Positions 1 through 7,744 of a DNA stretch of 64,000 nt are shown piece after piece. The stretch is from Planctomycetota bacterium (GTDB lineage: Bacteria; Planctomycetota; PUPC01; JACPCR01). The DNA lies in NCBI GenBank assembly GCA_027625095.1, contig JAQBXN010000013.1, positions 39,825-103,824 of the forward strand, read 5' to 3'. A model generated the notes under the pieces. That model was not told the origin of the DNA and ran no database searches. It saw only the letters and a list, made by a program, of their open reading frames with translations. The translations under genes and the position numbers were made by a program. Numbering within the stretch: the stretch's first letter is position 1; each line of letters starts with the position of its first letter.

Positions 1-2
1 AT

Positions 3-1412
3 GCCGGGATGGTGTGGGACAACCCGGAAGGTGAGAAATGGCTACGCTGGGGGATCATGATCTGCCGTAAACGCATCGAGATTCTTGGTACAGATGGTGG
101 CCTGGAATGGATGAACGAAAGCCGTGCGTACGGACTGGGATTTTTTCAGGACCCCATCGATTTCATTCGCTACAGTACAGGGCTCGATATTTCGGATGGC
201 CAGCCCTTTTTCGAGAATGAGTGGCGATACGCGCTGCACATGTCGCATGCATTTCCAACTTCTGAAGACCGTCGGCCGGTACACCTGAAAGTACTCGAGC
301 AGAACAAGGGCCAGCGGCCTCAACCAAATCCAAACGTCCCGATTCCGCAAGGTATCAAAGCCGAGGAGACGCCAACGAATTATCACTTCGAAGACGTGGA
401 CCAGGTTTACATGCGTTCAGACTGGAGCGGACAGGCCCTGCGAGCCAGGTTGTGGGCCGGCAACGTGCATGGCAAGAGAGCAGCCATCGCCAAGCGTTAC
501 AACTGGGCCCACTGCCAGGTGAACCAGGGCTCATTTATCTTGAGTAAGGGGGCCGCCCCGATCGTTCTCGAACCAGGTTCGATACGCACTTATCGAAAGA
601 CCGCGGTCAACAACAACTGCATTGTGGTTAACGACACCGACCAGTGGGGCGGAGGCCAGGTCTGGCATCCTAAGCTTGAGCCGGAACAGCTCTCAAGCAT
701 CGATTACTTCGCAGACGGCAAACTTCTCTCGTACGCACGAGCCAATCTGAAGAACGCTTACCCGCCGGAAGCAAAGATCCGCTCGCTGTCCAGATGCCTC
801 ATTCACCTCAAGCCGGATCACTTCCTTGTCTTCGATCGGCTTGAAACCGAAGGAAACGGAAAAGCTGAGTGGCGTTTCCACTCAGCCTTCATCAATGAAC
901 AGAAACCGGGTCGATTTCTGCTCTCTTCCTACAACCGGCTGCAATCCATCTGGTCTCGGAATGGCGGGTCAAAATATGAGGATCACTTTGCACCCAATGA
1001 AGAGATACAGGCTGAAGTCGCCTTACTGACGAACAGCGGTGCCACCAGCATTGGCATGACCGATACATACTTCCGATGGAGTTTTTTCTCTTTGCCGCAA
1101 CGTCATCTGAAAATCGTCCAGCAAGGAGCTTCCGAACTTATCCTGCTCACTGCTTTCGCGCCGAAGCTGAATTTGAGTGGAAAGGATGGAATCTATTCCG
1201 GGCGGAATGAGATGGTAGAGTGGACCGTCCTGGTGGGGGCTCAGGAAACCGGAGGCATCAAGTCCGATGCATTCATTACTGTGGTGGCAAAGGCGAAAGA
1301 TGGAAGTAGTGAAGTCCTCTGTTTTGGTGGCACAGAACTCACTATCGGTGGCAGCAAAGTGGAACGGAAAACCCCTGATCTCTTCACCCAATCAGGTGCG
1401 AAGTTGAATTAG
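3..1412 (+). CDS. Heparinase II/III-like polysaccharide lyase, 5'-truncated by window edge
   Basis: The protein resembles the heparinase II/III superfamily, whose secreted or periplasmic members cleave acidic polysaccharides by beta-elimination. The first roughly 100 residues (with DGG near residue 30 and aromatic-rich helices) look like the end of an alpha/alpha toroid. The remainder is beta-rich, like the family's C-terminal beta-sandwich (for example WGGGQVWHP and LKPDHFLVFDRLET). The family usually has several hundred residues ahead of this point and the frame is open to the window edge, so the ATG at position 9 is probably not the true start and there is no ribosome-binding site to test. 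A second heparinase-like gene lies at 19297-21066. The substrate cannot be inferred. The family call is moderately certain because the N-terminal catalytic half is missing. Confidence 0.65.
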   Translation, partial: AGMVWDNPEGEKWLRWGIMICRKRIEILGTDGGLEWMNESRAYGLGFFQDPIDFIRYSTGLDISDGQPFFENEWRYALHMSHAFPTSEDRRPVHLKVLEQNKGQRPQPNPNVPIPQGIKAEETPTNYHFEDVDQVYMRSDWSGQALRARLWAGNVHGKRAAIAKRYNWAHCQVNQGSFILSKGAAPIVLEPGSIRTYRKTAVNNNCIVVNDTDQWGGGQVWHPKLEPEQLSSIDYFADGKLLSYARANLKNAYPPEAKIRSLSRCLIHLKPDHFLVFDRLETEGNGKAEWRFHSAFINEQKPGRFLLSSYNRLQSIWSRNGGSKYEDHFAPNEEIQAEVALLTNSGATSIGMTDTYFRWSFFSLPQRHLKIVQQGASELILLTAFAPKLNLSGKDGIYSGRNEMVEWTVLVGAQETGGIKSDAFITVVAKAKDGSSEVLCFGGTELTIGGSKVERKTPDLFTQSGAKLN

Positions 1413-1424
1413 AGCGACGCCTCT

Positions 1425-1501
1425 ACGGGGTCGGAGTAACGGCTTTTCTGGGCTTGTAGGTTGCCGCTCGGGCCCGGCTAAAGCCTTTACTCCAACCCCG
1501 T
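1425..1501. repeat. Inverted repeat with 22-bp arms between convergent genes; possible bidirectional terminator
   Basis: The arms 1425-1446 and 1480-1501 are reverse complements at 20 of 22 positions (left arm begins ACGGGGTCGGAGTAACGG). The element sits in the 101-bp gap between two convergent stop codons, where a transcript from either side could fold into a strong stem. A single-arm relative occurs at 17308-17336. There is no U-run, so intrinsic termination is only inferred; a mobile palindromic repeat is equally possible. Confidence 0.7.
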
Positions 1502-1513
1502 AAGGCCCGCTCT

Positions 1514-2710
1514 TCAATTTGCGACGAACTGCATGATCCGCATCGCGTGCCCGCTGCTCTTGGGATTTTTCTCACCGGTCGTGCGCAGCTTCAGTGTGTG
1601 TTTGCCGGGTTTGAGATCGGCTTCGAAAATGACGGTGCGCGGGTAGTGAAGGCCGCCACTGAATCTGTGAAAGAGTTGGTGGTTCTTAACAGGGCCACCA
1701 TCCACGCTTGCCTCCACGATACCGGCATCAGGCCCGGCAAGGATGTAGGCGCCGACGGCCTTCCCTTCGAATTCAAGGGTGAGTTCGGCCTCGGGTTCTT
1801 CGGCCCAGAGAATTGGTATGTTTGTGAACCGTCCTCGTTTACCGCCTTGCAATTTGTCCCACTCCGGCACTGAAACCGTCCAGGAATTCTTAATCTGTGC
1901 CGACTTGATTTCGAGGAACCGGCCGTTCCCGTAATGGTTGGGATCAATCACCGTTTCCGGCAGCGGCTGGGGCTTCATGACGGCGTCGGCAGCGAGGTCA
2001 CCCTTCCAGGCGGATTCCAGCATCTCCTTGATAAGGTCGGCACAGATTCGATTCCCGGGCGGCTTGGGATGAGTTCCTCCGAATTTCTGCCAGGTCAGCG
2101 TGCCTGCCTTGATCTGATCCGCTACCTCCTGTGCCAGGTGAATGGTGGAAACTCCGTAATTCCTGGCGACCGTTTCGTGGCTTTCCATAGCCAAAGGTTC
2201 TTTACCGCCCTGAAGTAATTGCAACATGCCTGGATTTACAAAGTGGGTGATCACTATGTCCATATTCGGATTGTGCTGCCAGGCGTGGCGGATGATTCCT
2301 TCCATCCCGCGGATGCATTCGCGCCTTGCATGCCCTGCGTCCTGATCATCATTCACCGCAAACTCCATAAAAAACAGGTCGACCGGCCCGGTCTTCAAAA
2401 CATGCTCTTCCAAACGGAATGCGCCGGATGCTGAACAAGTCGAAGAAATGCCGGCATTGGTAAAGGTGAACTTTGTGTCCGGAAACCTCTTCTGTAAGTC
2501 TTCGGACACCATCGGCCGGTAGCCGTCCATTTCAGTAATCGATCCACCGATGAAAACCACGTGCCCCTTCTTGTTCTTCTCGAATTGAATACGAGAGTTG
2601 TCAAGGCTGCCTCTAAAGTGGATGTTACGGTTCATGGCGTCCTCCGCGAATGCCAAGGAGTGGATAGTAGAGATCAAAATGGCCAGGATGAGTGGATTGT
2701 TCATGTTCAA
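1514..2710 (-). CDS. Secreted SGNH/GDSL-family hydrolase
   Basis: This is a 398-residue protein with an N-terminal signal peptide (hydrophobic residues 6-22, ending SLAFA) followed by an SGNH-hydrolase fold. Visible blocks are GGSIT with the nucleophile Ser57 (block I), a Gly in NAGISST near residue 87 (block II), AVND with Asn120 (block III) and GGTHP with His near 214 (block V, where the usual Asp is replaced by Gly). The remaining 150 residues form a beta-rich module, including a segment that reads like an accessory carbohydrate-binding or jelly-roll domain. SGNH enzymes hydrolyse esters, often acetyl groups on glycans, so an export-localised deacetylase of polysaccharides is plausible given the neighbouring lyase. 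It is the last gene of the minus-strand run that starts at 5431. Confidence 0.85.
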   Translation of the reverse strand: MNMNNPLILAILISTIHSLAFAEDAMNRNIHFRGSLDNSRIQFEKNKKGHVVFIGGSITEMDGYRPMVSEDLQKRFPDTKFTFTNAGISSTCSASGAFRLEEHVLKTGPVDLFFMEFAVNDDQDAGHARRECIRGMEGIIRHAWQHNPNMDIVITHFVNPGMLQLLQGGKEPLAMESHETVARNYGVSTIHLAQEVADQIKAGTLTWQKFGGTHPKPPGNRICADLIKEMLESAWKGDLAADAVMKPQPLPETVIDPNHYGNGRFLEIKSAQIKNSWTVSVPEWDKLQGGKRGRFTNIPILWAEEPEAELTLEFEGKAVGAYILAGPDAGIVEASVDGGPVKNHQLFHRFSGGLHYPRTVIFEADLKPGKHTLKLRTTGEKNPKSSGHAMRIMQFVAN

Positions 2711-2771
2711 GCAGAAGTTGCAGTAATGGAAGGGCGGCTTGGAGGGATTGCCTGTGTCGCCGGCAGTTTCC

Positions 2772-3665
2772 CTACTTCCCGCTCCTTGAGATTAGGAAGT
2801 TAATGAGCATCTGTTCGATGGGCATTGCTGTATCAACTTCAACGAGTTGGATGCCGTGCCGGTCACAGCCTTCGCGGAGGCGTTGAGTGAACTTTTTGAG
2901 CTCATTCAGATACATCTCGCGAATTCTGCGGGGCTCCGTTCTCACATCGACGACCTTTTCGAGGCCCTTGAACCGTACCAGGCCGTCCAGCTCAAAAGCT
3001 CGTTCCTGATGATCGAGGACGTGAAAGATCATCACTTCATGCTTATCAAAGCGAAGGTGCTGCAGGCCGCCGAAAATCTTATCAAGGTCGTCCAGCAGAT
3101 CAGAAATCAGGATGACCATCCCCCGTTTTCGCAGACGGGTTGAGAGCTCGTGCAGGACGCTGCCGACATCTGTTTCTTCGGCTGGTTTGGTTTCGTTCAG
3201 GCGGGCGAGTACGGTCTGAAGGAAGGATGGGTTGCCACTCGGCCGCAGGTATTCTTTCACGTTGCGATCAAAGGAAACCAGGCCTACCGAATCCCTCTGC
3301 TGCAGGATCAGGTAGGTCAGGCAAGCGGACATGAGGCATGCGTAATCGAGCTTAGTCTGTTCGCCGGAGCCGAACTTCATGGACTCGCTGGTATCAAGCA
3401 GAATGTGGGCCACGAAGTTGGTCTCTTCTTCGTACTGCTTGATGTAATACTTGTCCGATTTCGCATAAACGCGCCAGTCCACGTGCTTGATCTCATCGCC
3501 GGCCACGTACTCGCGATGCTGCGCAAACTCGATGCTGAACCCGTGGAAAGGGCTCTTGTGCATCCCTGCGATGAATCCCTCTACGATTCCCCGTGCACGC
3601 AGATCGAAGTTCTCAAGGCGAGAGAGAATTTCCGGTTCAAAATATTTGTAGGACGTCGTGGCCAC
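2772..3665 (-). CDS. DUF58 domain protein with VWA-like fold
   Basis: The 297-residue protein matches the DUF58 family throughout: an N-terminal region with the RARGIVEGF, HKSPFHGFS and EYVAGDEIKHVDWRVYAKS segments, and a von Willebrand A-like half containing the metal-site motif DTSES at residues 91-95. No transmembrane helix is visible. DUF58 proteins usually sit between a MoxR AAA ATPase and BatA-type VWA membrane proteins and are thought to act with them in envelope assembly or stress tolerance. Here no MoxR gene is adjacent, and the BatA-like gene lies 31 kb away at 35201-37300. Neighbours are 61 bp (SGNH) and 102 bp (ATP-grasp) away on the same strand, so cotranscription is possible. 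Confidence 0.88.
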   Translation of the reverse strand: MATTSYKYFEPEILSRLENFDLRARGIVEGFIAGMHKSPFHGFSIEFAQHREYVAGDEIKHVDWRVYAKSDKYYIKQYEEETNFVAHILLDTSESMKFGSGEQTKLDYACLMSACLTYLILQQRDSVGLVSFDRNVKEYLRPSGNPSFLQTVLARLNETKPAEETDVGSVLHELSTRLRKRGMVILISDLLDDLDKIFGGLQHLRFDKHEVMIFHVLDHQERAFELDGLVRFKGLEKVVDVRTEPRRIREMYLNELKKFTQRLREGCDRHGIQLVEVDTAMPIEQMLINFLISRSGK

Positions 3666-3767
3666 GTTAAGCAGAGCAAGGTGAATATGTGTGTCGGGAC
3701 ACTATCAAGAGTCCTTCAGGAAAATCAAACCTGTTAACTCGCCGCGCTGACATTCCCACACTACTTT

Positions 3768-4775
3768 TCACCTCAGCGTCTCATCCTGATGGCGCTTGAG
3801 GCTGGGCGGCCCAGGCCTTTTTTCCGGCGGCTTTTCAGCCTCCTGAATGAGCAGGTCAACGATACGTTCCGTGATGTTGTGGCCGTGCTTCAACTCCACG
3901 TCGAGGTAGATCGGAGAAGAGTTCGCCTCGATAAAATAATAGGTGTCACCGCCGCAATACTTGAGATCGATGCCGGCGAAACGAAGACCAAGCAAAGATT
4001 GTGCTCTGGCACACATGGCCACGATGTCTTCCGGTAAGTCAATTTCGCGGTAGGTGCCAGCGCCGGAGGAGTAGTTGGGGTCTTCACGGAAATCCAAAGT
4101 GGTAGAGTCGACAACCACGCTGGAAACGGCTTCTCCGTTGATCATCATGACCCGCACGTCTTCTCCCTTGATAAACTCCTGAAAAATCACGGGTGATTTT
4201 CTGATGAGTTCCAGCTCTTCGAGTTTGCCCTTATCGAGGCGCCGGCAGAGTGCCCCTCCCATGGATGGTTTGAACACCACTTCGCCGACCTCTTCAACAA
4301 AACGTTTTACTCGCTCCGGATTGTTGGTTACCAGCGTTCTCGGCAACGGAATTCCATGATGCCTCAGACCGGAAAGCTGAAACGGTTTGTATTGATTGAC
4401 GCTGCCGGCGAACGGTGGATTCACCATGTATGCCCCACGCTCCTCGAGTGCAAGCAGAAAGCTGATCACCATCCCCTGCTGCTCTCGCATGTGCATGTAT
4501 TCGGTGAACCAGTCTCGATACAGCACCGGCTCTTGCCCTTCCGGCATTCTGACTATGGGCGCCATGGGCGAGGTGACATGCCGCAGGTAGAAGGCGGGGA
4601 TTTCATCAAGACGCTGGTCGCCATAATAGATTCCATCATCGTCGATGGAATGGTCGTACCCCTGGCCGATAGCGTTAGCTTCCACCAGGAGGGCAGAGCA
4701 GCCTTTTCCCTCCAGCACTGAGGATATACGCTGGCATTGGGGATCCTCCTTTGATCCGAAAATTCCAATGAGCAT
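3768..4775 (-). CDS. RimK-like ATP-grasp ligase
   Basis: This 335-residue protein has an ATP-grasp fold. The N-terminal 110 residues form a pre-ATP-grasp domain. They are followed by the nucleotide-binding region VVFKPSMGGALCRRLDKG, the lid strand VIFQEFIKGEDVRVMMING and the metal-binding end FIEANSSPIYLD with the conserved Glu and Asn. RimK-type enzymes use ATP to join a carboxylate to an amine, as in glutamate addition to ribosomal protein S6 or peptide maturation. The acceptor cannot be read from sequence and no leader-peptide gene lies next door. The C-terminus is Pro/Lys-rich (EKPPEKRPGPPS) and probably disordered. It lies 86 bp downstream of the Uma2 gene on the same strand. Confidence 0.85.
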   Translation of the reverse strand: MLIGIFGSKEDPQCQRISSVLEGKGCSALLVEANAIGQGYDHSIDDDGIYYGDQRLDEIPAFYLRHVTSPMAPIVRMPEGQEPVLYRDWFTEYMHMREQQGMVISFLLALEERGAYMVNPPFAGSVNQYKPFQLSGLRHHGIPLPRTLVTNNPERVKRFVEEVGEVVFKPSMGGALCRRLDKGKLEELELIRKSPVIFQEFIKGEDVRVMMINGEAVSSVVVDSTTLDFREDPNYSSGAGTYREIDLPEDIVAMCARAQSLLGLRFAGIDLKYCGGDTYYFIEANSSPIYLDVELKHGHNITERIVDLLIQEAEKPPEKRPGPPSLKRHQDETLR

Positions 4776-4861
4776 GGTGCGAGATCAGCCTTAGTTTGAT
4801 GGTTTCAGGGGTGAAAATTTCCCGCCATTTAAGGTTCTCAGGGCGGGTGAACGGGCCAGTC

Positions 4862-5431
4862 CTATTTGTCGAGGACACCAAAGATGTCATTGACCTTGAA
4901 CTCAGCCTCGAGGTGCTGCTCACCCAGAACCCGGCTTACAAATGAATCGCCTTCCGTGTAAACCTGATGAGTGCCGTTCTTGAAATCGTGAATGAGCTCT
5001 GCCCGATCCTCCGGATCGATGATCCAGTATTCCTGGACTCCGCCCTCCTCGTAATCATCACGTTTTGAAATCCGATCTACCTCTTCTGTACTGGGAGAAA
5101 GCACTTCTATCGCGATATCCGGCGCTCCCCTGATTGCGTCTTCAAAGACGATGCCCTTTCTGTTTTCGCACACATACATGAGGTCGGGGACACGGACGCT
5201 TACGGTTCCACCAACGTCAACTACAAGCTCCTTTTCCAGAACAACACGGCCCAAGCCCTTGGTGGCATGGCGTAGTAACATGTAAATCTCACCAATCAGG
5301 CTTTGATGGCTCGTCTTGGGTTTCGGTGACATAACAATTTCTCCATCCACCAATTCCAGGTGTTCATCGGTTTCCGGCAGCGAGAGAAACTCATCCACCG
5401 TCATCTTCGTTGTCGAGTACAGAACAGGCAT
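4862..5431 (-). CDS. Uma2-family (DUF820) putative restriction-like endonuclease
   Basis: This 189-residue protein matches the Uma2/DUF820 family throughout its length. The family markers are the N-terminal MTVDEFLSLPETDEHLELVDGE region, RVPDLMYV with the conserved Asp, PDIAIEVLSPST with the conserved Glu, and KRDDYEEGGVQEYWIIDP. Together they form a PD-(D/E)XK-like nuclease core. The family is widespread and often present in many copies in cyanobacteria and PVC bacteria. Biochemical function is unproven for most members. It is the most upstream gene of the minus-strand run towards 1514, with an AGGAG-like ribosome-binding site just ahead of the ATG at 5431. Confidence 0.88.
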   Translation of the reverse strand: MPVLYSTTKMTVDEFLSLPETDEHLELVDGEIVMSPKPKTSHQSLIGEIYMLLRHATKGLGRVVLEKELVVDVGGTVSVRVPDLMYVCENRKGIVFEDAIRGAPDIAIEVLSPSTEEVDRISKRDDYEEGGVQEYWIIDPEDRAELIHDFKNGTHQVYTEGDSFVSRVLGEQHLEAEFKVNDIFGVLDK

Positions 5432-5620
5432 TTTCTCCTCCAGGTCGCAGTTGTGCGGATCATATACAAAGCGGAAGTGGTGACCACGTAACAGCCCTCA
5501 CAAGCTCGCCCAGGGTGACTGTGAGCCTATAATCCTTCGTTCAATTCAAGACACGCATTCGTTGCCTTCTTCGATTCTTATTCTTTTTCAAGTAGAAGTT
5601 ACAACGCATCATTTTTCGTT

Positions 5621-6346
5621 ATGCCAACAATTGCATTCGCCTCCTTGTTTTCGCTCATCTGTCTCAACCACGCGGAAGAGAACGAGCAGACCAAAGCGAA
5701 ATTCCAACTCAAGAAGATAGGCGCCCACGTATTCGAAAAGAACGGCGAAGTGGTAGAGGTCAATCTCAACGGCAATCCGGCTGTAGATGATGAACTGCTC
5801 AAGCTCTTCAGTCTGTTTTCTGAGCTGACTGATCTCTCGCTGGAAAACACGCGCGTCACAGACGCCGGACTTGACCACCTGAAGGGCCTCAAGAAACTCG
5901 AATGGTTGAATCTTTATCGCACAAAGATCGGCGACCAGAGCCTCAAAACCCTGAGCACGATTAAGAGCCTCAAGCACTTGCCAATCGGTGAAACTGAGAT
6001 TACCGATAAGGGGCTCACAGACGTTGCGGCCATGAGCCAGTTAGTTTATCTGGGACTCCGCAAAAACAAGATTTCGGATGCTGGAGTCGCCTCTCTGACT
6101 AAACTCACAAGGCTCGAGGGTCTCCAACTTGGAGAATCGCAGATCACTGACGCGTCAATCCAACACCTCCTGAATTTTCCGAAGCTCAAGAAACTTTGGC
6201 TTCATGACACACGTGTCAGTGACGCGAGCATGAATACTCTTGCTCGACTCAAATCACTCGAGTTTGTGGCTGTTTTTGGTACGAAAGTGACCCCCGCCGC
6301 GATAAAGAACCTGCAGAGCAGGTTGCCCATGTGCGAGATTGAATAA
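5621..6346 (+). CDS. Exported leucine-rich-repeat protein
   Basis: This 241-residue protein begins with a short hydrophobic segment (residues 3-18), consistent with a signal peptide, and then contains about seven leucine-rich repeats of roughly 24 residues. The repeat pattern is of the type L-TDAGL-HLKGLKKLEWLNL-RTKI, the bacterial LRR subclass common in Planctomycetes and Verrucomicrobia. The LRR fold is a binding scaffold; no catalytic domain is present and no partner can be named. The gene is alone on its strand until dnaJ, 169 bp downstream. Confidence 0.82.
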   Translation: MPTIAFASLFSLICLNHAEENEQTKAKFQLKKIGAHVFEKNGEVVEVNLNGNPAVDDELLKLFSLFSELTDLSLENTRVTDAGLDHLKGLKKLEWLNLYRTKIGDQSLKTLSTIKSLKHLPIGETEITDKGLTDVAAMSQLVYLGLRKNKISDAGVASLTKLTRLEGLQLGESQITDASIQHLLNFPKLKKLWLHDTRVSDASMNTLARLKSLEFVAVFGTKVTPAAIKNLQSRLPMCEIE

Positions 6347-6462
6347 CTGATGGGATGCCAAATCGACACCTCAGCCATATAGGCATAGAAGGCTCAGCCA
6401 AAGCGGCACCCTCCGGACGGCAGGGGCCACACATCCCTTTTATTCAAAGTTACTTATAAAAG

Positions 6463-6481
6463 CAGGCGCCTGGTATATACT
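6463..6481 (+). promoter_or_regulatory. Candidate promoter region and palindrome upstream of the DnaJ-like gene
   Basis: A perfect 10-bp palindrome CAGGCGCCTG (6463-6472) is followed by TATACT (6476-6481), five of six matches to a -10 box, about 35 bp before the ATG at 6516. No convincing -35 box is visible at 17 bp. The 9-mer GGCGCCTGG inside it recurs within a longer palindrome upstream of clpB (7696-7710), hinting at shared control of the two chaperone genes; this is inference only. Confidence 0.3.
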
Positions 6482-6515
6482 TTGCTCTCGATACCCCGTT
6501 AATAAGGAAAAAACA

Positions 6516-7538
6516 ATGCCAGTCAAGTATCACGACTATTACAAAATCCTTGGCGTCGATCGGAACGCCAGCCAGGATGATATTCAGAAGGCTTTCCGGC
6601 AACTGGCGCGCAAGTATCACCCAGACCTCAATAAAGAGAAGAGTGCTGAAGGGAAATTCAAGGAAATCAATGAGGCCCACGAAGTCCTCGGCGATCCAGA
6701 AAAACGTGAGCGCTACGACACACTGGGGGCTAACTGGAAGGCCGGGCAGCGACTGGATGACATGCCCGGTTTTGAATCGATATTCAATTTCGGCAACGGA
6801 GGAGGAGGAGGATTTCCCGGCGGGGGCAGTGGCCACAGCTCCTTTTTCGATGGGCTGTTTGGAGGTGCCGGCAGCGGAAAAGGGTTCCGATTCGAATCCT
6901 CACAGGGCGGTCATGGATTCGAATCCATATTCAGCCAACCGGGACAGGGGGGATTTGGGCAGAGGCCGGGACAAGGCCATATGTTCAGCCAAAAAGGTAA
7001 GGACATCGAAGCTGAGATTGTCATTTCAGTTGAGGATGCCTATCACGGCGCCAAGAAATCACTCAGTATCGAGACTCCCGACGAATCCGGCCGGCTGAAG
7101 GGCAAGAGTCTTTCGGTCACGATTCCGCCTGGAACGACCGATGGCACAGTCATCAGGCTCGCGGGACAGGGCGGAAAAGGACAGAACGGAGGCAAGGACG
7201 GTGCGCTCAAGCTCAGGGCAAAAATTGCAGAGCACCCGCGTTTTAAAGTGCAGGACTATAACGTCACGACGAGTGTGCCTGTAGCACCGTGGGAAGCGGC
7301 GCTCGGCGCGAAGGTGCGAGTCGAAACGCTTGACGGAGGCATCACCCTTTCAATTCCGGCCGGCACACAGAGTGGACAAAAGCTGAGGCTCAAAGAGAAG
7401 GGCCTGCCAAAGAAATCCGGAGGACGCGGCAGCCTGTTTGCTGAAATCAAAATTGTGGTCCCCAGCGAACTCTCCAAAGAAGAGAAGAAATTGTTTCAAG
7501 AACTTTCGGAGGTATCAGAATTCAAACCGAGAGAGTAA
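6516..7538 (+). CDS. cbpA: DnaJ-family co-chaperone, CbpA-like (no zinc finger)
   Basis: This 340-residue J-domain protein starts with a canonical J domain (residues 5-70) including the HPD motif that stimulates the ATPase of DnaK. A long Gly/Phe-rich linker (about 85-165, many GGG and GHGFE stretches) follows, and then two beta-barrel substrate-binding domains ([23 protein letters not shown] onward). The CxxCxGxG zinc-finger repeats of true DnaJ are absent, so it is the CbpA/DnaJB1-like type. It delivers unfolded substrates to cytoplasmic Hsp70. The next gene is clpB, an obvious functional partner in disaggregation, but 206 bp of palindrome-rich DNA separates them. The RBS is an AAGGAA run upstream of the ATG. 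Confidence 0.9.
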   Translation: MPVKYHDYYKILGVDRNASQDDIQKAFRQLARKYHPDLNKEKSAEGKFKEINEAHEVLGDPEKRERYDTLGANWKAGQRLDDMPGFESIFNFGNGGGGGFPGGGSGHSSFFDGLFGGAGSGKGFRFESSQGGHGFESIFSQPGQGGFGQRPGQGHMFSQKGKDIEAEIVISVEDAYHGAKKSLSIETPDESGRLKGKSLSVTIPPGTTDGTVIRLAGQGGKGQNGGKDGALKLRAKIAEHPRFKVQDYNVTTSVPVAPWEAALGAKVRVETLDGGITLSIPAGTQSGQKLRLKEKGLPKKSGGRGSLFAEIKIVVPSELSKEEKKLFQELSEVSEFKPRE

Positions 7539-7549
7539 GTGCAGCCATC

Positions 7550-7661
7550 GCGGCCTGTAGTTCCGCCTTCATCGCGGTCTCGGTGCTCCGCATCAAGAAT
7601 GCCACCATCCCACCGAGCGAAGGCGCCACGATTACCGCCTAAGAGCGGAACTACGGGCCGC
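7550..7661. repeat. Nested inverted repeat between dnaJ-like gene and clpB
   Basis: The arms 7550-7566 and 7645-7661 are reverse complements at 16 of 17 positions (left arm begins GCGGCCTGTAGTTCCGC). Inside them a second perfect pair, CTCGGTG at 7579-7585 and CACCGAG at 7611-7617, nests correctly, so the 112 bp could fold into a long branched hairpin. It occupies the only gap between two chaperone genes. It is either a dispersed palindromic repeat or an attenuating structure. Confidence 0.6.
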
Positions 7662-7695
7662 GGTCAGGAAAGTAAATTTCAGGCAGAGAAACCAA

Positions 7696-7710
7696 GGGCG
7701 CCTGGCGCCC
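7696..7710. promoter_or_regulatory. 15-bp palindrome upstream of clpB
   Basis: GGGCGCC-T-GGCGCCC is a perfect inverted repeat with one central base, 34 bp ahead of the clpB start codon at 7745. It shares GGCGCCTGG with the palindrome upstream of the DnaJ-like gene. It could be an operator or the stem of an mRNA leader; it is not a CIRCE element. A ribosome-binding site (AAAGGAGG) follows at about 7733-7740. Confidence 0.3.
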
Positions 7711-7744
7711 AGACCATGAAGTACGCAATCCAAAGGAGGCAAAG

